The translations under genes were made by a program, and so were the position numbers. Below, piece by piece: positions 27,862 through 36,594 of a stretch of DNA of 36,594 bases. Positions within the stretch are counted from its first letter, which is position 1. Each line of letters begins with the position of its first letter. Source of the DNA: Verrucomicrobiota bacterium (GTDB taxonomy: Bacteria; Verrucomicrobiota; Verrucomicrobiia; Opitutales; Opitutaceae). The stretch spans positions 1 through 36,594 of the forward strand of contig VHCI01000023.1 in assembly GCA_016871775.1 (NCBI GenBank), in the 5' to 3' direction. Under the pieces are notes generated by a model that saw only the letters and a program-made list of their open reading frames with translations, did not search any database and was not told where the DNA came from.

Positions 27862-27891
27862 GCCCCGCGCCGCCCGCGCGCGGGGCGTTTT
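27862..27891 (+). terminator. Intrinsic terminator of the zinc-ribbon gene
   Basis: GCCCCGCG, loop CCGCCCGCG, CGCGGGGC makes an 8-bp GC stem starting one base after the TGA, followed by G and TTTT at 27888-27891. The T-tract is short but the stem is very stable. Confidence 0.65.
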
Positions 27892-27930
27892 GGGCGTGCC
27901 ACCGCGGCCGCGCCGAGGCCAGATGATGGG

Positions 27931-28908
27931 ATGCTGCCCCGCTCCCTGCTCTCGCGTCGCCGTGCCGTCCCGCGGCTGGCTTGTCTGCTGCTCACCGTCC
28001 TGCCGCTCCTGCCCGCCGCCGCGCCGGAAAGCCCGCGCCGGGTTCTGGTCGTGACCGTGACCACGGGTTTCCGCCACTCCTGCATCCCGTTGTCGGAGCA
28101 GATCCTCGAGCGGATGGCCCGGGAGGACGGACGGTTCGCGGTCGACTTCGTGCGCCAGCCGGAGGGGATGCCGGGTCCGCCCTCCCGCCCGCGTCCCGGC
28201 CCGGCAGGCGAGGCGGATCCCGCTCACCAGGAGGCGCTGCGCCGCTTCGCCGACGAGGAACGCCGGTACCGCGAGACGTGGATGCCGCGCGTCGAGGAGG
28301 CCCTCCGCCCGCTGCACCCCGCGAACCTCGCGCGCTACGCCGCCGTGCTCTTCGCCAGCACCACCGGGGAGCTGCCTCTGCCCGACAAGCAGGGCTTCAT
28401 CGACTGGATCGCGTCCGGGCGCGCGTTCATCGGCGTCCACGCTGCGACTGACACCTTCCACGGCTTCCGGCCCTTCATCGAGATGATCGGCGGCGAGTTC
28501 CTGCGCCACGGTCCGCAGGTGGCGGTTGAGGGGATCAATGACGATCCCGCGCACCCCTCCGGGCGCCCGCTGCCGGCCCGCTGGCCGGTGTTCGACGAGA
28601 TTTACCAGTTCAAATCCCACGCCCCCGAGCGGGTCCACAGCCTCCTGCGGCTTGACCGGCTGATGCTCACGGCCGAAGACATCAAGGCGGGGCGGGCGAC
28701 GCCGGGGCACTACCCCTTGGCGTGGGCGCGCCGCCACGGACAGGGCCGGGTCTTTTACACGGCCTTGGGCCACCGGGAGGACCTCTGGGATCCGGGTCGC
28801 GAGGAGAAGGGGGGACGTCGTAACCCGCGGGAAGCGGCGCGGCTCTTCCAGGGGCACCTCCGCGGCGGCATTCTCTGGGCCCTCGGCCTCGAGCCGGGCC
28901 GGCCGTAG
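27931..28908 (+). CDS. Secreted ThuA-like domain protein
   Basis: A protein of 325 residues with a basic signal peptide (SRRRAVPRLACLLLTVLPLL, cleaved near PAAA). The ThuA fold is a class I glutamine-amidotransferase-like domain, here about 35-320. Visible family blocks are VLVVTVTTGFRHSCIPLSEQ, YAAVLFASTTGELPLPDKQ, IDWIASGRAFIGVHAATDTF, IGGEFLRHGPQ, DEIYQFK and GRVFYTALGHREDLW. The position equivalent to the amidotransferase Cys is not a nucleophile, as usual for ThuA. In Verrucomicrobiota and Planctomycetota such proteins are abundant and linked by context to sugar breakdown, for example trehalose or 3-keto sugars; the role here is inferred. It converges with the DUF1501 gene. Confidence 0.82.
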   Translation: MLPRSLLSRRRAVPRLACLLLTVLPLLPAAAPESPRRVLVVTVTTGFRHSCIPLSEQILERMAREDGRFAVDFVRQPEGMPGPPSRPRPGPAGEADPAHQEALRRFADEERRYRETWMPRVEEALRPLHPANLARYAAVLFASTTGELPLPDKQGFIDWIASGRAFIGVHAATDTFHGFRPFIEMIGGEFLRHGPQVAVEGINDDPAHPSGRPLPARWPVFDEIYQFKSHAPERVHSLLRLDRLMLTAEDIKAGRATPGHYPLAWARRHGQGRVFYTALGHREDLWDPGREEKGGRRNPREAARLFQGHLRGGILWALGLEPGRP

Positions 28909-28924
28909 CCGGCAGGGGGCGGCG

Positions 28925-28943
28925 GGGCGCTGCCCTGGCGCCC
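28925..28943. terminator. Hairpin between the convergent ThuA and DUF1501 genes
   Basis: GGGCGC, loop TGCCCTG, GCGCCC forms a perfect 6-bp GC stem in the 51-base gap between the two stops, with TCTT after it on the + strand. It may serve as a weak two-way terminator. Confidence 0.35.
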
Positions 28944-28959
28944 TCTTGAACCAACCGGC

Positions 28960-30426
28960 TCAGGCCAGGATTCCCTTCACGAGGTGGCCGTGGACGTCGG
29001 TGAGGCGGTAGCGGCGGCCCTGGAACTTGTAGGTCAGCTGCTCGTGGTCGACGCCGCAGAGGTGCAGGAGGGTCGCGTGCAGGTCGTGGATGTGCACCCC
29101 GTCGCGGACCACGTTGTAGCCGTACTCATCGGTCTCGCCGTGGGTGATGCCCGCCTTCACGCCACCGCCGGCCAGCCACACCGAGAAGCAGCGCGGGTGG
29201 TGATCGCGGCCGAAGTTCGTCGCCGTCATCGGGCCCTGGCAGTAGTTGGTCCGCCCGAATTCCCCGCCCCAGATCACGAGGGTGTCGTCGAGCATCCCCC
29301 GCTGCTTCAGATCGGTGACCAGCGCCGCGCTGGGCTGATCGGTCTGCAGGCACTCGCGGCGGATCCCGCCGGGCAGGCCCGCGTGGTGGTCCCAATCCTG
29401 GTGGTACAGCTGGATGAACCGCACCCCACGCTCAGCGAGACGGCGGGCGAGGATACAGTTGGCCGCGAAGGTGCCCGGCGTCCGCGCGTCCGGGCCGTAG
29501 GCGTCGACCACCGCGTCGGGTTCGCCGCGCAGGTCGGTGACCTCCGGGACGCTGCTCTGCATCCGGAAGGCGAGCTCGTAGTTGGCGATGCGGGCGCCGA
29601 TCTCGGCGTCCGGGGTGCCGGCGAACTGGTGCTCGTGGAGCTCGCGCAGGCGGTCGAGGGCGAGGCGGCGGTTGGCCGGGGAGACGCCCGCGGGATTGCC
29701 GAGGTACAGGACGGGATCGCCGCCGGAGCGGAAGCGCACGCCCTGGTGCTTGGCGGGCAGGAAGCCGGAGCCCCAGAGGTGCGACATCAGCGGCTGGCCC
29801 TTCTTGTCCTTCGTGAGCAGGACGACAAACGACGGCAGGTTGTCGTTGCTGCTGCCGAGGCCGTAGTCGAGCCACGCGCCGAAGCTGGGGCGGCCTGGGA
29901 TCTGCGCGCCGGTCTGCATGAAGGTCACGCCCGGGCCGTGGTTGATCGCCTCGGTGTGCAGGGAGCGGATCACGCAGAGCTCGTCGGCGACCTTCGCGGT
30001 GTAAGGCAGCAGCTCGCTGAAGGCGTTGCCGCTCCGGCCGTGCCGCTGGAACGCGAAGGGTGAGCCGGCGATCGGGATCGAGCTCTGGTTGCCGGACATC
30101 CCGGTGAGGCGCTGCCCGCCGCGGACGGAGTCGGGCAACTGTTCCCCGTGGCGTTGGTTGAGCAGGGGTTTGGGGTCCAACAGGTCAAGCTGGGAGGGGC
30201 CGCCGGACTGGAAGAGGTAGATGATGCGCTTGGCCTTGTGGGCGAAGTGGAGGCCGCCGCCGGGGGCGGCGCCGACGGCGGAGGCCGCGTGGGCGGGGCG
30301 CGCAAGGAGCCGGGCGAGGGCGAGGCCGCCGAGGCCCAGACCGAGGCGGTTGAGGCATTCGCGGCGGCTGAGCCGGAGCCAGGGCTCGGCGCCAGTGCAG
30401 AGCGGGGCAGGATCGGGCAGGCTCAT
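28960..30426 (-). CDS. DUF1501 domain protein with twin-arginine-type leader
   Basis: A protein of 488 residues starting at the ATG in 30424-30426, which overlaps the stop of the upstream PSCyt/PSD1 gene (ATGA). LSRRECLNRLGLGLGGLALA at 19-38 is a twin-arginine-type leader, implying export of a folded protein. The DUF1501 domain fills the rest: AKRIIYLFQSGGPSQLDLLD, PDSVRGGQ, ELCVIRSLHTEAINHGPGV, GRPSFGAWLDYGLG, RFIQLYHQDWDHHAGLPGG, DTLVIWGGEFGRTNYCQGP, GRDHHPRCFSVWLAGGG and DLHATLLHLCGVD. The fold is related to sulfatases and alkaline phosphatases, but the FGly motif is absent. Catalytic function is not established. DUF1501 with PSD1 is a hallmark pair of planctomycetes and verrucomicrobia. 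Confidence 0.9.
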   Translation of the reverse strand: MSLPDPAPLCTGAEPWLRLSRRECLNRLGLGLGGLALARLLARPAHAASAVGAAPGGGLHFAHKAKRIIYLFQSGGPSQLDLLDPKPLLNQRHGEQLPDSVRGGQRLTGMSGNQSSIPIAGSPFAFQRHGRSGNAFSELLPYTAKVADELCVIRSLHTEAINHGPGVTFMQTGAQIPGRPSFGAWLDYGLGSSNDNLPSFVVLLTKDKKGQPLMSHLWGSGFLPAKHQGVRFRSGGDPVLYLGNPAGVSPANRRLALDRLRELHEHQFAGTPDAEIGARIANYELAFRMQSSVPEVTDLRGEPDAVVDAYGPDARTPGTFAANCILARRLAERGVRFIQLYHQDWDHHAGLPGGIRRECLQTDQPSAALVTDLKQRGMLDDTLVIWGGEFGRTNYCQGPMTATNFGRDHHPRCFSVWLAGGGVKAGITHGETDEYGYNVVRDGVHIHDLHATLLHLCGVDHEQLTYKFQGRRYRLTDVHGHLVKGILA

Positions 30427-33400
30427 CGTTTCTGAACGAACAGGTCGTGGTTCATCAGGGTGTTCACCAGCGTGGCCGCGGCGGCGAGGGCCACCGGCGG
30501 CAGCGCTGGATCGGCCGGGCGCGAGCCGTGGGTCAGGTAACAGTCCGCGTCGCCCGGCTCGCGGGCGTAGTGGTCCAGCTGCTCGCGGTGGAGCCGGAGC
30601 AGAATCGCGGCCTCGGTGGCGTCGGGGTCCCGCCCGAGCACGCGGCGGAAGGCCAGCGCCGGCAGCGCCTCGGGCCGCCCCGCGGTCGCGCGCAGCAGGT
30701 CTTCGGCGAGGGCGCGCGCCGCCTCGACGAACTGGGTGCCGTTCAGGAGCACGAAGGCGTGCAGCGCGGTGTTGGTGGTGTCGCGGCGGGCGACGCACAC
30801 CACGCGTTTCGGCACGTCGAACGCCTCCAGCACCGGCGCGGGGCCGTTGCGCCGCCAAAAGGTGTAAAGGCTGCGCCGGAACAGCGCGTCGCCCGTGCCG
30901 GCCGGCGCCGGCTTGAAGGACTCCGGCAGGTCGTAAGGGTGAACGGGTGGCCCCCCGAGGCGCTCCACCAGCAGGCCGCTCAACGCGAGGGCCTGGTCGC
31001 GGATCATCTCGGCCGGCAGGCGGTGCCGCGGGCCGCGGGCGAGCAGCGTGTTCTCCGGGTCGTCGGCCACGAGCGCCGGAGTCCCGGTGCTGCGCTGCCG
31101 GTAGGTGTGCGAGAGGACGATGGTCCGCAGCAGCGCCTTCACGTCCCAGCCGCCGCGGACGAACTCGACTGCGAGCCAGTCGAGCAACTCCGGGTGCAGC
31201 GGGCGCTCGCCCTGCAGGCCGAAGTCCTCCGCGGTCTTCACCAGCCCGCGGCCGAAGAGGGCCTGCCAGAAGCGGTTGACCGTGACGCGGGCCAGCAGGG
31301 GATGGTCCGGGGCGGTGAGCCAGCGCGCCAGCCCGAGGCGGTTGCGCGGGGCGTCGGCGGGGAACGGCGGCAGCCACTCGGGCGTGTCGGCCCGCACCTC
31401 CTCGCCGCGCTGGTCGTACTCGCCGCGACGGAGGATGTAGGCGGTCTTCGGCGCGGATAGTTCGCGCATCACCATGATCTCCCGGGCCTCCTCGGCCAGG
31501 CGCGTCTGCCGGGCGCGGGCGGCGCGGAGTGCGTCGGCCGCCACCCGGTACTCCGGGTCGTGTGCCGCGAGGTAATGGGCGAGGAGCGCGGCATCGTCCC
31601 GGGCCCCCGGGGCCCGGACGGCCCGCGTAAGAGCACCCGGCGCGGCCACCTCCGCCGCCTCCAGCGGAGTCAGGGCCCGGTCAAAGACGCGCAACTCGTC
31701 CACCAATCCGCCCTGGAAACCGCGGTCGCGGAAGCGCTCCCCGAGGGTGATGGTGTCCCCGCCGCCCCCGGTAATGTTGCGCGTGAGTTGGTCGCGGACG
31801 ACCTCGAGGGGCGCCGCGACGCCGTCGACGTACACCCGCAGGCCGGCGGCCCGGCTCGAGCCGTCGTTGGTGACGGCGACGTGGACCCAGCGTCCGAGGG
31901 GCAACGGGTCGCGCGTGCGCACGGCGATGGCGTCGCCGGGCCAGAAATGGATCAGCGACCACTGCAGCCGGCCGTCGACCATCAGCAGCTCGTAACCGCG
32001 GCTGGCCGCATCGGTCCACGCGCGCGAGCGGTGCATCAGCACGGCGCGTTCGCGGGCCGCGGGGGCCTGCAGCCAGAGCGCGACGGAGAAGGGCTCGTGC
32101 CGCGGGAAGTTGCCGAGGGTGGTGTTGACCGGATGGTCGCCGGAGAGGCGGAGGCCGTGGCCGTGGCGGCCGGGGACGGGTGTGTTTTCCGCGGGGGTGT
32201 TGGCCGCGTGGCGCTCGTCGACCGCGCTGGCGAAATGGCCGAGCTTGGCGGCCTCCATCGCCTTGGTCACGGGCGCCTTGGCGCCGGGCGGCGCATCGAG
32301 GCGCGCCTCGAAGTCGAACCGGGCGAGCTCCCCGGGTAGGCCGGCGCCGTCCGGGTGGGCCGCGAGCCACGCGGCGAACGCTTCCCAGCGGCTCGCGGCG
32401 ACGGCGGCGAGCGCCTGCTCCGCCCCGGAGACGGCGGCGGTGGCGGCGGCGTAGGTCTCCTTCTCCTGAGCGCCCTGCAGCCACATCGCGGGCGTCGGCA
32501 TCGACGGCGTGAAGAACGAGTACAGCCCCGCCTCGTCGATGTCGTCGAAGAAGGCGAAGAGCTGGTAGTAGTCCTTCTGCGTGACTGGGTCGAACTTGTG
32601 GTCGTGGCAGCGGGCGCAGTCGAGGGTCAGGCCGAGGAACGCGGTGCCGAAGGTGGCGGTGCGGTCGTTGATGTAATTCACCCGGTACTCCTCCTCGACC
32701 GAGCCGCCCTCGCTCTCCTGAGGATTGAGGCGGTTGAAGGCGGTGGCGAGGCGCTGCTCCTCGGTGGCGCCGGGCATCAGGTCCCCGGCCAGCTGCCAAG
32801 TCACAAACTGGTCCCAGGGTAGGTTGCGGTTGAAGGCTTGGATGACCCAATCGCGCCACGGCCACATCGCCCAGTCGCGGTCGACCTGGAACCCGAAGCT
32901 GTCCGCGTAGCGCGCGAGATCGAGCCAGTCGGCGGCCATCCGCTCGCCATAGCGCGGGGAGGCGAGGAGGCGCTCGACGGCGCGCGCGTAAGCGTCTGGG
33001 GCGGGGTCGGCGAGGAAGGCGGCGAGTTCCGCGGGCGAGGGGGGAAGACCGGTGAGGTCGAAGGTGACGCGGCGCAGCAGGGTCGCGGGATCGGCCTCGG
33101 GTTGGGGCGCCACCTTGCGGCGGCCCAGCGCGGCGAAGACGAGCTGGTCGATGCCGTTGCGCGGGTCCGGCCCGGCGCGGAGGGCCGCGGGCGGGAGGTT
33201 GGGGGCCGCGGGCGGGACGAAGGCCCAATGTTCCTGGTAGGCCGCACCGGAGTCGATCCAGCGGCGGAGGGTGTCGATCTCGGCCGGGGTGAGGCGGCCA
33301 ATCTTTGCCTCCGGGGGCGGCATCACCTCGTCCGCGTGGGGGCTGAGGACGCGGAGGAGCAGTTCGCTCTCGGCGCCGCGACCCGGGACGATCACGCGTT

Positions 33401-33617
33401 GCCCGTCGCGCTCGCGCAGGGCGCCCGCACGGGTGTCGAGGCGGAGCTTGGCCTTGCGGCCCCGCTCATCGGGGCCGTGGCACTGAAAGCATTTGTCGGA
33501 GAGGATTGGCCGGACGTCGCGGTTGAAGTCCACCTCCGCCGCGGCGGCGGCGACTACCGCGAGGGTGGCGAGCAGGAGGCGGGCGCGGGACGCGAGGAGA
33601 GCGGCGGCGGGTAACAC
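30423..33617 (-). CDS. PSCyt1/PSCyt2/PSD1 (DUF1549-DUF1553) cytochrome-type protein with LamG insert
   Basis: A secreted protein of 1064 residues. I chose the GTG at 33617, which gives a signal peptide (MLPAAALLASRARLLLATLA, cleaved after AAAAA); the frame extends to a TTG at 33701. PSCyt1 (about 30-130) holds a haem-c site C43-x-x-C46-H47 in DKCFQCHGPDERG. PSCyt2/DUF1549 (about 155-365) holds TFDLTGLPPSPAEL, YGERMAADWLDLARYADS and a second C334-x-x-C337-H338 in LDCARCHDHKFDP. A LamG/concanavalin-like domain (about 432-657: EPFSVALWLQ, GRWVHVAVTNDG, LRVYVDGVA, GLVDELRVFDRAL) is inserted before PSD1/DUF1553 (about 750-1060: NRLGLARWLTAPDHPLLARV, FGLQGERPLHPELLDWLA, RRSLYTFWRRN, LLNGTQFVEAARALAED, LVNTLMNHDLFVQKR). 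No function is proven; electron transfer plus carbohydrate binding is the usual guess. It is coupled to DUF1501. Confidence 0.9.
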   Translation of the reverse strand: MLPAAALLASRARLLLATLAVVAAAAAEVDFNRDVRPILSDKCFQCHGPDERGRKAKLRLDTRAGALRERDGQRVIVPGRGAESELLLRVLSPHADEVMPPPEAKIGRLTPAEIDTLRRWIDSGAAYQEHWAFVPPAAPNLPPAALRAGPDPRNGIDQLVFAALGRRKVAPQPEADPATLLRRVTFDLTGLPPSPAELAAFLADPAPDAYARAVERLLASPRYGERMAADWLDLARYADSFGFQVDRDWAMWPWRDWVIQAFNRNLPWDQFVTWQLAGDLMPGATEEQRLATAFNRLNPQESEGGSVEEEYRVNYINDRTATFGTAFLGLTLDCARCHDHKFDPVTQKDYYQLFAFFDDIDEAGLYSFFTPSMPTPAMWLQGAQEKETYAAATAAVSGAEQALAAVAASRWEAFAAWLAAHPDGAGLPGELARFDFEARLDAPPGAKAPVTKAMEAAKLGHFASAVDERHAANTPAENTPVPGRHGHGLRLSGDHPVNTTLGNFPRHEPFSVALWLQAPAARERAVLMHRSRAWTDAASRGYELLMVDGRLQWSLIHFWPGDAIAVRTRDPLPLGRWVHVAVTNDGSSRAAGLRVYVDGVAAPLEVVRDQLTRNITGGGGDTITLGERFRDRGFQGGLVDELRVFDRALTPLEAAEVAAPGALTRAVRAPGARDDAALLAHYLAAHDPEYRVAADALRAARARQTRLAEEAREIMVMRELSAPKTAYILRRGEYDQRGEEVRADTPEWLPPFPADAPRNRLGLARWLTAPDHPLLARVTVNRFWQALFGRGLVKTAEDFGLQGERPLHPELLDWLAVEFVRGGWDVKALLRTIVLSHTYRQRSTGTPALVADDPENTLLARGPRHRLPAEMIRDQALALSGLLVERLGGPPVHPYDLPESFKPAPAGTGDALFRRSLYTFWRRNGPAPVLEAFDVPKRVVCVARRDTTNTALHAFVLLNGTQFVEAARALAEDLLRATAGRPEALPALAFRRVLGRDPDATEAAILLRLHREQLDHYAREPGDADCYLTHGSRPADPALPPVALAAAATLVNTLMNHDLFVQKR

Positions 33618-33761
33618 GAGGCGGGCGAAGTGACGGGAGGACTTAAACGAAGGTCGGCGCGCAGGTAAAGCGCGCTCGGTCGGTTGGTCGGCGAGAGCCA
33701 ACGGGGCAGCCGGCCGGGCGGTCTGAATTCCCTGGGCGGATAGCCCGGGGGAGGAAGTGAC

Positions 33762-36594
33762 TCAGAACGACCCCTTCACCCCCAGCGTGAGCTGCACGCC
33801 GTGGGTCATCTCCTGATAACGGCGGGCGTAGGCCGGGGTCAGGGCCCCGCGGCGCTCGAGGATCTCCGGGCGGTCGAACACGTTCTGCGCGTTCAGGTAG
33901 ACGAACAGCTCGCGCCGCAGCTGCCAGTCGAGGTTTAGGTCGACGGTCACCTTGCGTCGCACGTACTCGAAGCCGTCGGCGCCGAAGGCCGGCTGGGCGC
34001 CGCGGCGCTGGGTGCCGCGGTAGTTCCACTTGAGCATCACGGTGATGGGCCGCCGCGCGAAGGTGAGGCCCCAGTTGGCGCTCTCGGGCACGAAATTGCC
34101 GAACTCGGCGTCCTTCCCGCCCTCGAGCTTCAGCTTGGTCCCGTTGGCGAAGGCTTGGAAGGGCCGGCCCCAGGCGCCGAGCGGCGCGAGCGAGTGCCGG
34201 ATGTTGAACTCGATGCCGGAGACGCGCGCGGCGTCCGGTAGGTTGTAGGTCGTGGTCAGGCGCCAGCTGCGGTAGCGCGAGTCGAGGTCGAGCTTCGCGA
34301 GGTCGGCCTCGGTCGCCAGCTTCACCACGTTGCCGAAAAAGTCGGCGATGTCCTTGCGGAAGGCGCCCGCGCTAAACAGGCCGCCCTGCGGGCTGTAGTA
34401 CTCGAGCGAGAGGTCGAAGTTGTCGGCCGTCCACGGGCGCAGGCCGGTGTTGCGGATGTTGATCGTGCCCGGGATCGCGTCTGGATCGGGCGTGATGTCG
34501 TTGAGCTCGTTCTCGTCGATCGTGGCGTTGGGGATGATGTTGGTGAAGTCGGGCCGGCCGTAGGTGCGCGCGTAGGCGGCGCGGAGCAGCAGGTCCTCGC
34601 GCAGGCTCCACGTGAGGTGGAGGCTCGGGTAATTGCCGGCGTAGGTGCGGTCCGCCTCCAGGCCGCGGTCCTTCCGGATCAGCCGCAGCTCTTCGAGGGA
34701 ACCGGCGGCGCCGGCCTCCGGGCGGCGGATCAGGGCGCCGTTCGCGGCGCGGGCGAAGGCGCCCGTCACGGTGCGCTGCCACACCGCGTCCGGCGTGAAG
34801 AGCGGGCCCGCGCCCTGGGCGCGCGTCCGCTCGCGCCGCACCCCGGTCACAACTCGCAGCCGGTTGTGGAAGAGGCCGAACTCGGCCTGCACGTAGCCGG
34901 CCTGCACGCCCTCCTCGAGCCGTTCCGAGTTGTTGATCCGGAACTGCTCCTCCGCCACGACCTGCGCGGGCGTCTTCGTCCACAGGTTCGGATTGGTCGC
35001 GAGGCCGTCCCACGCGCGGTAGAGGGAGACGAAGGGCAGGGAGGACAGGCCGAAGAACTCGGGCTGGTTGACGTAGTTGCGCATCCCGTACGGGGCGGGT
35101 GAGTCGGGGGTGTTCGCGTTCCCGTCCGGGCCGAGGTAGGTCCAGTTGATGCTCTGGCGGCGCACGTCGCGCACCTTCACGCGCGAGAGCGCGCCAACCT
35201 GAACGGCGGCGGGGAAGGGGAGCGCCGTCAGCGCGCGGCGGACGTCCACCTTCGCGTTGGAGAGGCTGTCCCGGATCGGCCGCGGCGTGGATTGCGCGGT
35301 GTTGAGGCGGTACTGGCTGAGGTCGCGCCAGTCGACCTCGCGGTTGGCGTTGTCGAGCACCTGGAAGCCGTACGGGCGGAGGGTGTTGATGCCGGTGAGG
35401 TTCACGCGCACGGGGTTGGTGAGCGCGATCCCGAGGGTGCGGAAGCGGCCCTCCGAGGTGTCGAAGTAGCCGCCGCCGGCGTTCGACTGGCCGGCGCCGG
35501 CCACGACGCGCCAGGTGCCGTCGTCGTAGCGATAGCGCAGGGTGGCGGCCTTGGTGTCGAGCCGCTGCACGACCGAGGCGCCAAGGCCCATCAGGGCGAC
35601 GCCGCCGCGGCCGGTGGCGCCATTGGTGAAGTCGGGCCCGAAGGTCAGCGCCGTGCCGCCCGCGACGGACGGCGCGCCGTTGGTTCCGGTGGTGAAGTTG
35701 ACCGACGCGTTGGAGCGGTCGGCGATGAAGCGGCTGCGCTCGAGGCTGAGCGAGAGCACGCCGTTCGGGTGCGGGCGCCAGTCGGCCTTGAGCGCGGCGG
35801 ACTGGCGGGCGGTGAGGCGCGGGACGCTGATCACCTGGTAGGCCTGCAGGAAGGGCCGCTCCGGGGAGGCGCCGGTGCCGGCGCCGCTGGTGGCGTAGCC
35901 CTTGGTCGAGCGCTGCTGCTCGACGAAGCGGTCCTGGAACTGGCCGGTCACCACGAGGCCGAAGTTGCGGTTGACGGGCAGGGTGTAGTCGAAGCTGGCG
36001 CTCGGCCGCACCTTGTGGATGCGCTCGTCGGAGACGTGCGGCTCCTTGCCGAACCCGAGGCGGTTGTGGATGCCGGCGACGCTCACGCTCCAGCGCAGCT
36101 GCGCGCTCTTCCGCTCGAAGGCGCTCTTGCTCACCATATCGATCGAGCCGGACATCGAGTCGGCGGGCGTGGCGGGCGTGGGCACCTTGGTCACCTCGAG
36201 CCGGGAGATGTTGTTGATCGAGACCTCCTTGAACTGGAACACGCGCGAGGCGCCCTGGGGGTTGCCGGTGTTGGCCATCTCGAGGCCGTCGGTCGAGAGC
36301 ACCGCCATCGAGGTGGGGAAACCGCGCACCGCGACGGAGGCGACCGAGCCGCCGGACTCGGTGTCGTACTCGGCGGTGATGCCGGGGAGGTACTTCAGGA
36401 ACTCGCCCACGTTGCCGTCCATCACGTCGCCGAGGGAGTCGGCCGCGACGACGGTCTTGATGTTCGGGGCGAAGCGCTGCTCGTTGATGGCGATGGCCGC
36501 GCCGTCGGTCTCGCGCTCGGTCGCGACGGTGAAGGCGTCGAGGCGGACCACGCCCCCGCCGCCGTAGCGGGCGGCGCTGGTGAGGGCGAAGTCC
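33762..36594 (-). CDS. TonB-dependent receptor (5' end outside the window)
   Basis: The frame is open to the right edge; at least 943 codons are visible, and the signal peptide and probably a regulatory domain lie beyond. It opens DFALTSAARYGGGG, then the VVRLDAFTVATERE box. The plug contains NEQRFAPNIKTVVAADSLGD, EFLKYLPGITAEYD, ASVAVRGFPTSMAVLSTDG and ISRLEVTKVPTPATPADSMS. The barrel follows and ends GVQLTLGVKGSF with the terminal Phe. The plug resembles that of the receptor at 8384-11299 (QR-x-APN-x-K-xVVA-x-D), so both belong to the same Opitutaceae-type branch, but barrels differ. It lies 144 bases upstream of the PSCyt/PSD1 gene on the same strand, so the three may be expressed together. 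The substrate is unknown. Confidence 0.92.
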   Translation of the reverse strand, partial: DFALTSAARYGGGGVVRLDAFTVATERETDGAAIAINEQRFAPNIKTVVAADSLGDVMDGNVGEFLKYLPGITAEYDTESGGSVASVAVRGFPTSMAVLSTDGLEMANTGNPQGASRVFQFKEVSINNISRLEVTKVPTPATPADSMSGSIDMVSKSAFERKSAQLRWSVSVAGIHNRLGFGKEPHVSDERIHKVRPSASFDYTLPVNRNFGLVVTGQFQDRFVEQQRSTKGYATSGAGTGASPERPFLQAYQVISVPRLTARQSAALKADWRPHPNGVLSLSLERSRFIADRSNASVNFTTGTNGAPSVAGGTALTFGPDFTNGATGRGGVALMGLGASVVQRLDTKAATLRYRYDDGTWRVVAGAGQSNAGGGYFDTSEGRFRTLGIALTNPVRVNLTGINTLRPYGFQVLDNANREVDWRDLSQYRLNTAQSTPRPIRDSLSNAKVDVRRALTALPFPAAVQVGALSRVKVRDVRRQSINWTYLGPDGNANTPDSPAPYGMRNYVNQPEFFGLSSLPFVSLYRAWDGLATNPNLWTKTPAQVVAEEQFRINNSERLEEGVQAGYVQAEFGLFHNRLRVVTGVRRERTRAQGAGPLFTPDAVWQRTVTGAFARAANGALIRRPEAGAAGSLEELRLIRKDRGLEADRTYAGNYPSLHLTWSLREDLLLRAAYARTYGRPDFTNIIPNATIDENELNDITPDPDAIPGTINIRNTGLRPWTADNFDLSLEYYSPQGGLFSAGAFRKDIADFFGNVVKLATEADLAKLDLDSRYRSWRLTTTYNLPDAARVSGIEFNIRHSLAPLGAWGRPFQAFANGTKLKLEGGKDAEFGNFVPESANWGLTFARRPITVMLKWNYRGTQRRGAQPAFGADGFEYVRRKVTVDLNLDWQLRRELFVYLNAQNVFDRPEILERRGALTPAYARRYQEMTHGVQLTLGVKGSF

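Noticed and set aside
30427-31377. N-terminal extension of the DUF1501 gene to 31377
   Set aside because: Arg/Ala-rich out-of-frame translation of the PSD1 gene; the ATG at 30426 precedes the twin-arginine leader.

Overview
The window is about 36.6 kb of very GC-rich DNA that reads as a chromosomal segment of a Verrucomicrobiota bacterium, most likely of the Opitutaceae. The evidence is the gene families present: two large TonB-dependent receptors with the LDxFTV box after a carboxypeptidase-like regulatory domain, a planctomycete/verrucomicrobia-type cytochrome (PSCyt1/PSCyt2/PSD1) paired with a DUF1501 protein, ThuA, DUF3500 and FG-GAP secreted proteins, and a C-terminal EF-hand tail (HSADxNxDGKISLxELTRVIELYN) that I associate with that phylum. 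Shine-Dalgarno sequences are mostly weak. No tRNA, rRNA, CRISPR array, insertion sequence or phage gene was recognised. No gene-free stretch exceeds about 300 bases; the longest are 15813-16069, which may hold a gene remnant, and 26891-27141, the divergent gyrB/zinc-ribbon promoter region.

Layout. 1-2249: an incomplete surface protein with tandem Ig-like repeats and a second, apparently truncated relative; both end in the EF-hand tail, and this part looks less GC-rich than the rest. 2387-8347 (+): rlmN, an FG-GAP beta-propeller protein, an MFS transporter and a sulfatase damaged at both ends. 8384-12396 (-): a DUF3500 secreted protein followed by a TonB receptor. 12493-15812 (+): an A-type Fe-S carrier, infC, a cell-wall amidase and an S1/P1-type zinc nuclease. 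16070-19248 (-): PTS IIA, CorA and lactate permease, probably one operon. 19361-19840 (+): a small secreted protein of unknown function. 19845-26890 (-): gyrB, a four-helix bundle gene flanked by an inverted repeat, gyrA and a GntP permease. 27142-28908 (+): a coiled-coil zinc-ribbon protein and a ThuA-like secreted protein. 28960-36594 (-): a TonB receptor that runs off the window, the PSCyt/PSD1 protein and DUF1501, the last two overlapping by four bases.

Taken together, core genes (gyrA, gyrB, infC, rlmN, amidase, Fe-S carrier) are interleaved with genes for import and breakdown of environmental organic matter: TonB receptors, sulfatase, MFS, lactate and gluconate-type permeases, a secreted nuclease and planctomycete-type cytochrome proteins. 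No glycoside hydrolase or polysaccharide lyase is present, so the substrates cannot be named. The points most worth a second look are the sulfatase with a single nonsense codon inside its conserved ELY motif, the four-helix bundle gene inserted between gyrB and gyrA between 13-bp inverted repeats, and the three copies of the EF-hand C-terminal module as a candidate surface-sorting tail.
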